From Candidatus Methylopumilus planktonicus (GTDB lineage: Bacteria > Pseudomonadota > Gammaproteobacteria > Burkholderiales > Methylophilaceae): DNA of 64,000 nucleotides. Numbering within the stretch: position 1 is the first letter of the stretch; every line of letters begins with the position of its first letter. A model generated the notes under the pieces. It was not told the origin of the DNA. It worked only from the letters and a program-made list of their open reading frames with translations, and ran no database searches. The stretch is taken from the NCBI RefSeq assembly GCF_006364715.1, contig NZ_CP040984.1:434001-498000 (forward strand). The letters are read 5' to 3'. The position numbers were made by a program, and so were the translations under genes. Positions 32,254 through 41,098 of this stretch are shown here, one piece after another.

Positions 32254-34968
32254 ATGTCAACATCTAATCAATCACAATTAAATCAATGGTTAAGTAAGGA
32301 TCTTGCTTATACCTACCATTGCTCACCTTTTATAAAAAGGCTATTTGAGGCAGACAAAGAGCTAGAACAATCCTCACTTCAACATATGAGCCATCCATTT
32401 AGTCGGCAAGAAATGGAATCATGGTTAGATGACCGCAAAATTTCTGATGAGATAAGTTTAAATAAATCTCTTCGTAAACTTCGTCAGCAAGTGATAGCAA
32501 ATATTATTCTTCGTGACCTGAATAAATTAGCTGATTTAAATGAGATCCTAAAATCAGTCACTGAGCTTGCTGAAATTACCCTACTTCATGCACATCAATT
32601 TCATTTTAATTTCCTTAAGTCTATGCATGGCTCTCCGATAGGATTAAATGGTAAAGAGCAGCAATTAAGTATTGTCGCCATGGGAAAGCTAGGTGGAGCA
32701 GAGCTTAATGTATCGTCTGATATTGACCTAATCTTTGCATATCCAGAAGAGGGAGATACTAAAAGTAATGCGTCTATCAGCAATCAAAGCTTCTTTATCA
32801 AGCTTTGTAAAAAGATCATATCGAGTCTTAATGATATTACAGAAGATGGTTTTGTATTTCGTGTAGATATGCAATTAAGACCTTTTGGTTCTGAGGGTCA
32901 GATTGCATGTAGCTATCAGATGCTAGAAGATTACTATCAAAAATACGGACGAGAATGGGAAAGATATGCATGGGTCAAGGGTCGAGTTATTGTTGGGCCT
33001 CAGATAGAGCTTAGTAAAATTATTGAGCCATTTGTTTACAGAAAATATTTAGATTACGGTGCATTGAATTCTATGCGTGATTTAAAAACTCAGATTCAAA
33101 ATGATGTAAATAAAAAAGGCATTCAAGAAAATATTAAAGTTGGTCGAGGTGGCATTCGAAAGATTGAGTTTATTGCACAAGTTTATCAGTTGATCAGAGG
33201 TGGCCAAGATAAGTCATTAAGACTTAAATCACTTTTACCTACATTAGCAGTTCTTGAAACTAAAAATTTATTATCTAAAGACGGAGTTAATTTATTAACT
33301 AAGGCTTATGAGTTCTTAAGAAATCTAGAGCATAGACTGCAGTATATGGAAGATATGCAAACACAAGAGTTACCAAAATCAGACGAGGGTAAATTAAGGT
33401 TAGTTAAATCTATGCAATACCAAGACTGGAATATGTTTTATCAAGATCTTGAAACTCACAGAGCCAATGTAGAATTTTATTTTGATGAAGTTTTTAAAGA
33501 AACAATTAAAGATCAAGATTCACCTCAATTAAATTCAACTAAAGTGCTTTGGAATGGGACCTTAAGTTTAGAGGATGCGCATAAGCATCTAAAGAGCTTA
33601 GGCTTTAAATTACCTCATGAGACCTATCAAGTTATTGACGGATTAAAGCATAGTTCCCGTTACCTTCATTTGCCTGAAGTGAGTCGACAACGATTCGACC
33701 TCCTAATACCTTTAATTATCTATGAAGTTTCTTCTGCTTCTAATTCAGATTCAACGTTCATCAGAATCATTTCAATTTTAGAGAGTATATGTAGGCGTGC
33801 GAGTTATCTTGCTATGCTCACTGAAAATCCAAGCGCATTAAAGATACTTATTAAACTATCTAAAGCGGGCCCATGGCTTACACAATATCTTATTCAGCAT
33901 CCGATATTGATTGATGAATTACTTGATATTAATCATTTTTATACAAAGCCTGATTTTGTAGCAGTAAAAGAAAAGCTTCATAAAGATTTATTAGAGGCTA
34001 AAGACGATATCGAGCTGCAAATGAATATCATGCGCAATATTAAGCACGCCAACATTTTTAAGTTGGCTGCCTTAGAAGTGATAGGTGATGTGTCAGTAGA
34101 AAATCTCTCTGATTACTTAACTGAGCTTGCTGACTTACTTATAGAAGAAACACTTTTATTGGTATGGGGTCATATGTATCCAGAGCAAAATGACCCACCT
34201 AAATTTGCTGTCATTGCTTATGGGAAATTCGGCGGTAAGGAAATGAGCTATACCTCGGATCTAGATATTGTCTTTATCTATGATGATAAACGAGATGGCA
34301 TGGCTGAAAAATATGCAAGATTTGCACAGCGGATCAATAGTTGGCTCAACACTTATTCCTCATCAGGCGTTCTTTATGATATTGACCTTGCATTAAGACC
34401 TGACGGGGCGAGTGGCCTATTAGTGAGTTCCATTGATGCTTTTAGAGATTATCAATTAAAGAGAGCCTGGACATGGGAGCATCAAGCAATTACCCGGGCA
34501 CGCTTTTGTGCTGGAGATGTAGGAATAGGCAATCAATTTGAAAAGGTTCGACTCGATATTCTAGAAACCCAAAGAGATATAAAGCAGTTAAAGATAGATG
34601 TAGTGGACATGCGTGAAAGAATGCTCGAAAAACACAAAGTTAATCGTGAGCTTTTCGATTTAAAACAAGATCGCGGAGGAATTATTGATATTGAATTTAT
34701 TGTGCAATATTTTGTATTAGCTTTTGGTTCTTCAAATAAGGCACTTACTCCTAATATAGGCAATATTGGATTACTTAATCTTTTTAGTGAAAAAAATTTA
34801 ATGGAAGCTCTCGCAGCCAAAAAACTCATCAGTGCTTATCGACGATATAGAGAACTTCAACATCAATTAGGTCTTGAGGCTAAATTAGATGGAAGAATAA
34901 AGCATTCTGAAGTTACTGATCACCCGGCTGAGGTTGTATCTATTTGGAAAAGTATTTTTAATGATTAA
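32254..34968 (+). CDS. glnE: Glutamine synthetase adenylyltransferase/deadenylylase
   Basis: 904 residues with both nucleotidyltransferase domains. The N-terminal deadenylylating one has V-S-S-D-I-D-L-I-F-A-Y, and the C-terminal adenylylating one Y-T-S-D-L-D-I-V-F-I-Y. Each is followed by R-P-x-G-S/A-S/E-G and R-G-G-I-x-x-I-E-F blocks. It switches glutamine synthetase off and on in response to PII, controlling nitrogen assimilation. The length is near that of E. coli GlnE (946). The last 11 bp overlap the convergent msrQ gene. Confidence 0.96.
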   Translation: MSTSNQSQLNQWLSKDLAYTYHCSPFIKRLFEADKELEQSSLQHMSHPFSRQEMESWLDDRKISDEISLNKSLRKLRQQVIANIILRDLNKLADLNEILKSVTELAEITLLHAHQFHFNFLKSMHGSPIGLNGKEQQLSIVAMGKLGGAELNVSSDIDLIFAYPEEGDTKSNASISNQSFFIKLCKKIISSLNDITEDGFVFRVDMQLRPFGSEGQIACSYQMLEDYYQKYGREWERYAWVKGRVIVGPQIELSKIIEPFVYRKYLDYGALNSMRDLKTQIQNDVNKKGIQENIKVGRGGIRKIEFIAQVYQLIRGGQDKSLRLKSLLPTLAVLETKNLLSKDGVNLLTKAYEFLRNLEHRLQYMEDMQTQELPKSDEGKLRLVKSMQYQDWNMFYQDLETHRANVEFYFDEVFKETIKDQDSPQLNSTKVLWNGTLSLEDAHKHLKSLGFKLPHETYQVIDGLKHSSRYLHLPEVSRQRFDLLIPLIIYEVSSASNSDSTFIRIISILESICRRASYLAMLTENPSALKILIKLSKAGPWLTQYLIQHPILIDELLDINHFYTKPDFVAVKEKLHKDLLEAKDDIELQMNIMRNIKHANIFKLAALEVIGDVSVENLSDYLTELADLLIEETLLLVWGHMYPEQNDPPKFAVIAYGKFGGKEMSYTSDLDIVFIYDDKRDGMAEKYARFAQRINSWLNTYSSSGVLYDIDLALRPDGASGLLVSSIDAFRDYQLKRAWTWEHQAITRARFCAGDVGIGNQFEKVRLDILETQRDIKQLKIDVVDMRERMLEKHKVNRELFDLKQDRGGIIDIEFIVQYFVLAFGSSNKALTPNIGNIGLLNLFSEKNLMEALAAKKLISAYRRYRELQHQLGLEAKLDGRIKHSEVTDHPAEVVSIWKSIFND

Positions 34969-35551
34969 TTTTTTTACGGTTGAAAATATTTAATCTTAAT
35001 ATAAGTAATATCGAAACGATCACGGCATAAATAAGTGGCTCTGTTAAATCTTTTTTGACTAGCCATATAAAATGAAGAACACCTAGTATAGCTATGACAT
35101 AACTGAGGCGATGCAATCTTTTCCAATTCACTTTAAGCCTTCTTATCATCTTGTCTGAAGAAGTGATAGCTAATGGCAGTAATAAAAGCCAAGCTAAAAA
35201 ACCTACCAACACATAACGATGTTTAATAATATCATTTTTGATATCTACCCATGCAAACTGATAATCTAGCCCTATATAGCAGAGGAGATGAATTGAGGCA
35301 TAGAAAAACACAAAAAGCCCTAACATTCTTCTATATAAAATCCACTCACTAATATTTGTAATTTTTCTTAAAGGGGTCATGCTTAATGTTAAGCATAAAA
35401 AAATAAGCGCCCACTTACCAAAGTGACGCTCAATAAATTCAACTGGGTTTGCCCCAAGATTACTTTGAAAGATAGCAATGCCTAATGAAAGAATTGGCCA
35501 GAGGCTTGCGATAAAGATTAAACGCTTGACATATGATTGATTCAATTTCAA
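34958..35551 (-). CDS. msrQ: MsrQ, haem-binding membrane subunit of the MsrPQ system
   Basis: 197 residues with about six membrane helices and conserved His residues in A-S-I-H-L-L-C-Y, K-H-R-Y-V and R-L-H-R-L-S-Y. It belongs to the ferric-reductase-like family. MsrQ passes electrons from the respiratory chain to MsrP, which repairs oxidised methionines in the periplasm. It starts 6 bp after msrP and ends overlapping glnE. Confidence 0.94.
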   Translation of the reverse strand: MKLNQSYVKRLIFIASLWPILSLGIAIFQSNLGANPVEFIERHFGKWALIFLCLTLSMTPLRKITNISEWILYRRMLGLFVFFYASIHLLCYIGLDYQFAWVDIKNDIIKHRYVLVGFLAWLLLLPLAITSSDKMIRRLKVNWKRLHRLSYVIAILGVLHFIWLVKKDLTEPLIYAVIVSILLILRLNIFNRKKINH

Positions 35552-35557
35552 GGTAGA

Positions 35558-36505
35558 TTAAAAATACTTACTTAAATCCATGCCTTGATAAAGATGAGCT
35601 ACTTCTTTTTGATAACCATTAAACATTTCTGTTTTAAGCCTTGGCGCCAATAGACTTTCCCCAATCCTTCTTTCAGTTGCTTGACTCCATCGAGGATGAT
35701 CTACTTCGGGATTAACATTGGCAAAAAATCCATACTCTTTGGAATTGGCTTTCATCCATGTGGAGACAGGCATTTTTTCTACTAATCTGATTTTGGTGAT
35801 AGCTTTAATGCTTTTAAAACCATATTTCCAAGGTACAACTAATCTAATAGGCGCGCCATTTTGCTTAGGTAAAACTCTTCCATATAAGCCAACTGCTAAA
35901 ATAGTAAGTGGATGCATAGCCTCATCTAATCTTAGTCCTTCAGTGTATGGCCAATCTAGCATGTCATCTTTTTGGCCGATCATCTCGCTTGGTCGCTTTA
36001 GAGATACAAATTCAACATATTTAGCATTTCCAGTTGGAGAGACTTTCTTAAGTAATGAATGTAATGGAATACCTACCCAAGGAATAACCATAGACCAACC
36101 TTCAACACAGCGAAGTCTATAGATTCGCTCTTCTATTGGTATAAGTTTAATAAGTTCATCCACATCAAGTTTTAAGGGCTTAGCAACAGAGCCTTCAATC
36201 GAAATCGACCATGGATCAATTTTTAATAAATCTGCATGGTCATGCGGATCTGATTTTGAAGTGCCAAATTCATAATAATTGTTATAGCTTGTAATATCTT
36301 TAAGAGAAGTTAGCTTTTCATTGCCGTGGTTTTTTGCTTGCGCAAATGAAGGAAGGGAATTGAGAGCTCCAAAGCTAGTGTTGGCAAATGTTGATAGTGC
36401 AGAGGAGCTTAAAATTAAACCTAAATTTTTTATAAAATTTCTGCGATCATTATAAATATGTTCAGGAGTAATGTCTGAAGCTGGTATTTTTTTCATGTTA
36501 GTCAT
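35558..36505 (-). CDS. msrP: MsrP, periplasmic molybdopterin methionine sulfoxide reductase
   Basis: 315 residues. A twin-arginine signal (N-D-R-R-N-F-I-K-N-L-G) directs folded export. The sulfite-oxidase-like molybdopterin domain follows, with R-L-R-C-V-E-G-W-S (Mo-coordinating Cys) and W-K-Y-G-F-K-S. It reduces both R and S methionine sulfoxide in periplasmic proteins. It is first in the msrPQ pair. Pairing with MsrA and MsrB in the same window shows heavy investment in oxidant repair. Confidence 0.95.
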   Translation of the reverse strand: MTNMKKIPASDITPEHIYNDRRNFIKNLGLILSSSALSTFANTSFGALNSLPSFAQAKNHGNEKLTSLKDITSYNNYYEFGTSKSDPHDHADLLKIDPWSISIEGSVAKPLKLDVDELIKLIPIEERIYRLRCVEGWSMVIPWVGIPLHSLLKKVSPTGNAKYVEFVSLKRPSEMIGQKDDMLDWPYTEGLRLDEAMHPLTILAVGLYGRVLPKQNGAPIRLVVPWKYGFKSIKAITKIRLVEKMPVSTWMKANSKEYGFFANVNPEVDHPRWSQATERRIGESLLAPRLKTEMFNGYQKEVAHLYQGMDLSKYF

Positions 36506-36645
36506 ACTTAGTTTTAACTATTTTAAATATAGAAAGCTGGGTTAATTTGTTATAAATTGATATCTTATAGTATTTGATACTTTGACAGAATTTTAAAGGA
36601 TAAGTTTTTTGGCCGGATGAAATAGATACGTGTAAGTAAAGATCA

Positions 36646-36683
36646 AACAGTATTGAACTTTAAAAGAAAGAAACATATCTAGA
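36646..36683 (+). promoter_or_regulatory. ECF-sigma-like promoter of the DUF2805/DUF2256/HNH operon
   Basis: AACAGTATTGAACTT (36646-36660), 17 bp, then TCTAGA. The first 15 bases are identical to those before msrA at 18487 and the spacing to the TC-A box is the same. Confidence 0.5.
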
Positions 36684-36711
36684 TACTTAAATTAACAAGA
36701 AAGATAAAAAA

Positions 36712-36822
36712 ATGGCAAAGAAAAAATGTAAATATAATTGGCATATGGCTTTTAGATGCGGTATTGGATCGGCATTTTATGTATTAGGCATTGCTGCTTT
36801 TATTAAATACTTATTAAATTAA
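36712..36822 (+). CDS. Tiny membrane protein (36 aa) heading the DUF2805 operon
   Basis: 36 residues: basic start M-A-K-K-K-C-K-Y, then one hydrophobic helix (about 14-34) ending Y-L-L-N. It lies 29 bp downstream of the ECF-like promoter and 5 bp before the DUF2805 gene, which supports it as a real translated frame. The function is unknown. Confidence 0.5.
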   Translation: MAKKKCKYNWHMAFRCGIGSAFYVLGIAAFIKYLLN

Positions 36823-36827
36823 GCCTG

Positions 36828-37097
36828 ATGTCAAATAAAGAGATTGTATTAACAGAAGCAGATATGTCCAGGCTTATTGAAATGGCTTGGGAAGATAGAA
36901 CACCTTTTGAAGCCATTTTAAAGACCTACCAATTAGATGAACCGTCTTTAATGAGGATTATGCAGGCACAACTTAAGCCCTCTTCATATCGATTATGGAG
37001 AAAGCGCGTTAAAGAAAAATCAAGCAAGCATTTAAAACTTAGATCACCTGACATTAAGCGAGATCACTGCAAAACTCAATATAAAATTAGTCGTTAA
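36828..37097 (+). CDS. DUF2805 (TIGR03643) family protein
   Basis: 89 residues. The motif M-S-R-L-I-E-M-A-W-E-D-R-T-P-F-E-A-I and L-K-P-S-S-Y-R-L-W-R-K-R-V is the DUF2805 signature. It is a small basic cytoplasmic protein, probably nucleic-acid binding. As far as I recall, it often neighbours DUF2256 and photolyase-type genes. Here it is followed by DUF2256 (5-bp gap) and an HNH gene, while the photolyase is 15 kb away. Confidence 0.8.
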   Translation: MSNKEIVLTEADMSRLIEMAWEDRTPFEAILKTYQLDEPSLMRIMQAQLKPSSYRLWRKRVKEKSSKHLKLRSPDIKRDHCKTQYKISR

Positions 37098-37102
37098 TTA
37101 TT

Positions 37103-37243
37103 ATGAGAATGGTAAAAAAAGAAAACTTACCAACAAAAATTTGCCTTGTTTGTCAAAAACCTTTTTCTTGGAGAAAGAAGTGGCAGCTTGTTTGGAATGA
37201 TGTGAAATACTGTTCAGAGCGCTGCAAGCGCCATAAAAATTAA
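37103..37243 (+). CDS. DUF2256 zinc-knuckle protein (46 aa)
   Basis: 46 residues with C-L-V-C-Q-K-P-F-S-W-R-K-K-W and Y-C-S-E-R-C-K-R-H-K, a four-Cys zinc site characteristic of DUF2256. It is cytoplasmic. It lies between the DUF2805 and HNH genes with gaps of 5 and 2 bp, so the operon is tight. The role is unproven; light-linked DNA repair is a guess from its usual company. Confidence 0.82.
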   Translation: MRMVKKENLPTKICLVCQKPFSWRKKWQLVWNDVKYCSERCKRHKN

Positions 37244-37245
37244 GC

Positions 37246-37590
37246 ATGATCGGAAAAATCAGAAAAAAACTTTTACCACCCGTATTTTCAGAGATCATTT
37301 TAGATCCAGTCATATGTCCGATATGCGGACGAAGTATTCCAGAATCTCAAAAAGATGCACACCATTTAATACCAAAATCTAAGGGTGGAAAATCTTTTGA
37401 ATATATTCACCGAATCTGTCATAAACAAATTCATGCGTTATTTAAAGAAAATGAACTCGCTAAAGTATTGAATACTGCAGAGTCATTAAGAAATCATTCA
37501 GATATGCAAACGTTTATTAATTGGGTGAAAAATAAACCAGATGATTTTTACGAGAGAGCTGCTAAAAGTTCACGTATTAAGAAGCAGTAA
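37246..37590 (+). CDS. HNH endonuclease-like protein
   Basis: 114 residues. C-P-I-C-G-R and a later H-R-I-C-H-K-Q-I-H bind zinc, with the catalytic A-H-H-L-I-P-K-S-K-G-G between them: a complete HNH core. The C terminus is helical and basic. HNH proteins cut DNA; free-standing small ones may act in repair. It is last in the four-gene unit, 2 bp after DUF2256. Confidence 0.85.
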   Translation: MIGKIRKKLLPPVFSEIILDPVICPICGRSIPESQKDAHHLIPKSKGGKSFEYIHRICHKQIHALFKENELAKVLNTAESLRNHSDMQTFINWVKNKPDDFYERAAKSSRIKKQ

Positions 37591-37634
37591 ATTGTATTTT
37601 TCCATGTGTCGTATATTAATTGATGCCATATCAT

Positions 37635-37961
37635 TTATAGAATTTTTTGTAACAAATAAAAAAGTATAATCATCAGTATAGTTACCGTAATCAGCGAAGT
37701 GAAATATCCGAAGCCATTTTTAAGCATCCAGCTTAATAAAGGTAATACTGGCATGACTGGCAATACGTAAATAAAATTTTCATTGGCTAACTTAGCAATT
37801 TTGTCGGTATCCTTACTTTCAAACCAAATCATAGTGTAAGCAGTAAAAGAAATAATTGGGAGTGCCAGTAAAAGTGCAGCTATTTTTGTATCTTTCTTAC
37901 TTAATTCAGTCACAAGTACAATCACTAGGACCGCGATAATAATTTTTATGAAGTAAATCAT
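37635..37961 (-). CDS. DUF3147-like inner-membrane protein
   Basis: 108 residues with four hydrophobic helices and the motif A-A-L-L-L-A-L-P-I-I-S. The layout matches small DUF3147 membrane proteins. Its start codon touches the stop of the upstream DUF429 gene, so the two are probably coupled. The function is unknown. Confidence 0.65.
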   Translation of the reverse strand: MIYFIKIIIAVLVIVLVTELSKKDTKIAALLLALPIISFTAYTMIWFESKDTDKIAKLANENFIYVLPVMPVLPLLSWMLKNGFGYFTSLITVTILMIILFYLLQKIL

Positions 37962-38647
37962 TAGTAAACGATTTGCATATTTAGTTTTTCTGGTTTTTCT
38001 GGTAAATATAAAGCTTGATTATTGACTATCCTTTTTGTGCTCCAAAGAACAACGAGGGCATCTAAAATATCATTATCCATCACATCTTTTTTTTGGTATT
38101 TATTTCTGATGGCATCAAAATTAAAGTTTAAAAAATGTTTATCAAGAAGAAACTTTCTTATTTTGAAGCCTTCAGCTGTCTTTTTACTTTCAATGATTAC
38201 ATTTTCATTGTTCATAGCCCTAAAGCTAACTTCTGGATGTATTTCGAATATTTTTATATCCTCATGATGAAGCACAGTTTGGACATCTCTTATTTTAGGA
38301 AACAAATACCAAGATTGAAGTGACATTGATTTACCAATCAGTTTTTTTGATACAAGGGATGCTTTTTCATAATTCGGTTGTTCGAGCATTTCTGGCGTAG
38401 GCGCTGTAAAAATAGAAGAGGCTTTTTTACCCAAAAGCTTTCTAGCTAATTGGTCAGCTTCTCGAGGCATCACTTCAGATAAGATTACAGGCATATCAAT
38501 ACCGATAATTAACTGGTTGGACTTAATAAAAAAATCCTTGAGATTATTCATGCTTTGAAAAATTGCAGTTTCAATAGCTTCATCTTGATTTTGCCAAACT
38601 GCAAACCAACCAGACTTACATCCATCGATGCCGATAATTAAAGACAA
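37961..38647 (-). CDS. DUF429 protein, predicted RNase H-like nuclease
   Basis: 228 residues. I-I-G-I-D-G-C-K-S-G-W at the N terminus is the first acidic strand of the RNase-H fold. G-I-D-M-P and a late D-N-D-I-L-D-A-L supply further acidic residues, as in DUF429. The substrate is unknown. It is in a leftward unit with the DCC-family gene upstream (stop and start adjacent) and the DUF3147-like gene downstream. Confidence 0.82.
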   Translation of the reverse strand: MSLIIGIDGCKSGWFAVWQNQDEAIETAIFQSMNNLKDFFIKSNQLIIGIDMPVILSEVMPREADQLARKLLGKKASSIFTAPTPEMLEQPNYEKASLVSKKLIGKSMSLQSWYLFPKIRDVQTVLHHEDIKIFEIHPEVSFRAMNNENVIIESKKTAEGFKIRKFLLDKHFLNFNFDAIRNKYQKKDVMDNDILDALVVLWSTKRIVNNQALYLPEKPEKLNMQIVY

Positions 38648-39004
38648 CTAGCTCACCTTGCAATATTTCATTTTATTAAAACGCCATTGAGCAAAATATG
38701 AGTAGAAAATTTTACTGATAAAGTAAATCAGTGGCAGCTTGATTATAAAACTTAATAATCTCCATTTTTTTAAGTTATTCCATATAAGGCAAAATGCATC
38801 TATACCCCTATAAATTCTATCTTTGTCGTCGATAGCGTGAAGACTTAATAAAGCATCGTTATACGTAATACCGTATTTTCTCAGCAATTTGTTGTGTTTA
38901 TGAAGATTGCACCACATGAAAATACCTTTTGGTGCGATTGATCTATAGTAATTAATCTCTTTTGAACAAAGGCTACAATGTTGATCGTAAAGGATTTTTA
39001 TCAT
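38648..39004 (-). CDS. DCC-family (DUF393) thiol-disulfide oxidoreductase-like protein
   Basis: 118 residues from the ATG at 39004, chosen because the family starts just before I-L-Y-D-Q-H-C-S-L-C; a longer frame to 39073 adds 23 unsupported residues. The D-x-H-C-x-x-C motif is the DCC signature of thioredoxin-like proteins. Further family blocks are W-C-N-L-H and a C-terminal hydrophobic helix. The role is unproven. Confidence 0.82.
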   Translation of the reverse strand: MIKILYDQHCSLCSKEINYYRSIAPKGIFMWCNLHKHNKLLRKYGITYNDALLSLHAIDDKDRIYRGIDAFCLIWNNLKKWRLLSFIIKLPLIYFISKIFYSYFAQWRFNKMKYCKVS

Positions 39005-39409
39005 AATTTTCTTAATTTCAAAATGAGAAAGGCTCCAAACCATTCGGGGGAAAATTTGGAGCCAATCGAGCAATATTTCAGCTTATTGCTTACTTTCTTG
39101 ACTAAAAATGCTCACAAAAATTCATTTTTTATAAAATATACGAAATATGTAAACTATTGATAGCATTTAACTTAAAGGTCAAAAGTTTTTAGGTTGCTTC
39201 GAGTGACTTTTTTATAATAATCAATATGTTAAAGCGTATTTATTTATACCCATTATTTAATTATGGGTTATGGTTACCATGAATAAAATTAAAATATTTT
39301 GAAAAATACAAATCACAGGCTAAACTCACAAGAAGATAATTTACTAAAACAACAGTTAATTATTTTTAGTTATTGCAAGTTGTTTTCTATCAACCATTAG
39401 GAGGTTCCT
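39005..39409. other. Long leader/promoter region of the proteorhodopsin gene
   Basis: About 400 bp without a protein gene. It holds a GGTCAAAAGTTTT block (39177-39189), a 6-bp hairpin ACCCAT/ATGGGT at 39250-39270, and ends with a perfect Shine-Dalgarno AGGAGG at 39399-39404, five bases before the ATG. That is unusually strong for this window and fits a highly expressed gene. Confidence 0.6.
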
Positions 39410-40201
39410 ATGTTTCAAGATTTTTTTAAATCCGTAAAAAATAAATGCTTATTAGGATTGTCTTTATTAGGCTTATCAACATTAGCTTTTGCAGAGAGCC
39501 ATGGAGCTCAAGTTCTCCAAGCAAATGATTTCGTTGGTATTTCTTTTTGGCTAATTTCAATGGCATTAGTTGCTTCAACTGCTTTTTTCTTCCTTGAAAG
39601 AGATCGTGTAGCCGGTAAGTGGAAAACTTCTCTTACTGTATCTGGTTTAGTTACATTAGTAGCAGCTGTTCACTATTTCTATATGCGTGACGTGTGGGTT
39701 GCAACAGGATCAACACCAACAGTGTATAGATATATTGATTGGTTAATTACAGTGCCTTTATTAATGATTGAATTCTATTTAGTTCTTTCAGCCATTACTA
39801 AAGTTTCCAACGGCGTTTTTTGGAGGCTTTTAATTGGTACTTTAGTTATGCTTGGCGGTGGTTATGCTGGTGAAGCTGGTTACGCAGATGTTATGACATC
39901 ATTCATTATTGGTATGCTTGGATGGGCTTATATCCTCTACGAAATTTTCGCTGGTGAAGCAGGTAAGATCAATGCAAACAAAGCCCCAGCAACAGTGCAA
40001 AAAGCTTTCAATACAATGCGATTAATTGTTACATTTGGTTGGGCAATTTACCCATTAGGTTATTACTTTGGTTATTTAACTGGTTCAGATCCTGCAAGCA
40101 GCATGGCATCATTAAACATCATCTATAACTTAGCTGACGTTTTAAACAAAATTGCTTTCGGTGTAATTATTTGGTCTGTAGCAGTATCAGAATCAAAATA
40201 A
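39410..40201 (+). CDS. Proteorhodopsin, green-tuned light-driven proton pump
   Basis: 263 residues. A cleavable signal (to about residue 28, A-F-A) is followed by seven helices. The pump residues are all present: Arg107, proton acceptor Asp110 in R-Y-I-D-W-L-I-T-V-P, donor Glu121, counterion-linked His88, and retinal Lys247 in L-A-D-V-L-N-K. Leu118 at the spectral-tuning position predicts green absorption. Retinal would come from the blh-bearing operon just downstream. It is its own transcription unit, with an AGGAGG site and a strong terminator at 40220-40250. Confidence 0.97.
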   Translation: MFQDFFKSVKNKCLLGLSLLGLSTLAFAESHGAQVLQANDFVGISFWLISMALVASTAFFFLERDRVAGKWKTSLTVSGLVTLVAAVHYFYMRDVWVATGSTPTVYRYIDWLITVPLLMIEFYLVLSAITKVSNGVFWRLLIGTLVMLGGGYAGEAGYADVMTSFIIGMLGWAYILYEIFAGEAGKINANKAPATVQKAFNTMRLIVTFGWAIYPLGYYFGYLTGSDPASSMASLNIIYNLADVLNKIAFGVIIWSVAVSESK

Positions 40202-40219
40202 GTATGTAATTTTTTAAAA

Positions 40220-40250
40220 AACTGTGCAGCTTTGGCTGCACAGTTTTTTT
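40220..40250 (+). terminator. Strong terminator after proteorhodopsin
   Basis: AACTGTGCAGC - TTTG - GCTGCACAGTT, an 11-bp GC-rich stem followed by T residues. It separates the proteorhodopsin transcript from the second rhodopsin operon. Confidence 0.92.
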
Positions 40251-40314
40251 ATTTTTACTGATTATATTTAATAATATCAATAGCTTAAGACAATAAAATC
40301 GATACACTAATCCC

Positions 40315-41040
40315 ATGAGCATAGATGAGTTCAATTTAGTTTATAACGCAATCTCATTTGCAATCGCTGCTTTTGGAGCATCAACCGTATTTTTCCTCCT
40401 TCAAAGATCACAAGTTTCCCCCGCATACAAAACCGCATTAACTCTTTCGGGGCTTGTTTGTTTAATTACAACCTACCATTACTTAAGAATCTTTGAGAGC
40501 TTCAATAGCGCTTATGTATTAAAAGATGGTTTAGTTATACAAACTGGCATGCAATTTAATAATGCATATCGATATGTTGATTGGCTATTAACCGTTCCCC
40601 TATTACTTCTAGAATTTGTTTTAGTCTTAAGATTGCCTCATGCAGAAACATACAAAAAAGGGCTGGCGCTAACGTTAGCCGCTGCGTTTATGGTGATTCT
40701 CGGTTATCCCGGGGAAACCCTTACAATTGGATTTGCTAAGGTTATTTGGTGGGTTTTAGCAATGATCCCATTTTCTTATATATTGTACGAAATGATTAAA
40801 GGAGTAGGTGCATCAATCAAGACTCAACCTTTAGTTGTTCAGCCATTATTCAAAAAAACAAGATTACTTATTATTCTGTCTTGGTCGTTTTATCCGCTTG
40901 TATATATCCTGCCTTTATTCGGGCTGTCGGCATTCGTAAGCATCCAGGTTGGGTTCACTGTTGTTGATATAGTTGCTAAATCAGTTTTTGGTATTTTGAT
41001 TTATATTATTGCGCAAAGAAAGTCAGAAATTGGCGCTTAG
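40315..41040 (+). CDS. Second rhodopsin, xanthorhodopsin/actinorhodopsin-like pump
   Basis: 241 residues, no signal peptide, seven helices. Pump residues are intact: His55, Arg86, acceptor Asp89 in R-Y-V-D-W-L-L-T-V-P, donor Glu100, retinal Lys222 in V-V-D-I-V-A-K-S. Leu97 predicts green absorption. I-P-F-S-Y-I-L-Y and the helix-G block resemble the XR/actinorhodopsin branch more than proteorhodopsin. At the site where carotenoid-binding XR proteins carry Gly, this protein has Trp146, so a carotenoid antenna is unlikely. It heads the operon with the carotenoid and retinal genes (58 bp before crtE). Confidence 0.93.
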   Translation: MSIDEFNLVYNAISFAIAAFGASTVFFLLQRSQVSPAYKTALTLSGLVCLITTYHYLRIFESFNSAYVLKDGLVIQTGMQFNNAYRYVDWLLTVPLLLLEFVLVLRLPHAETYKKGLALTLAAAFMVILGYPGETLTIGFAKVIWWVLAMIPFSYILYEMIKGVGASIKTQPLVVQPLFKKTRLLIILSWSFYPLVYILPLFGLSAFVSIQVGFTVVDIVAKSVFGILIYIIAQRKSEIGA

Positions 41041-41098
41041 TTAAGTCTTTGACAAACAGATATATTTTCTACATATATTCTTTTAAATAAGACTCATT

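Noticed and set aside
39005..39073. N-terminal extension of the DCC-family gene
   Set aside because: The family begins close to its D-x-x-C-x-x-C motif, which the ATG at 39004 satisfies.
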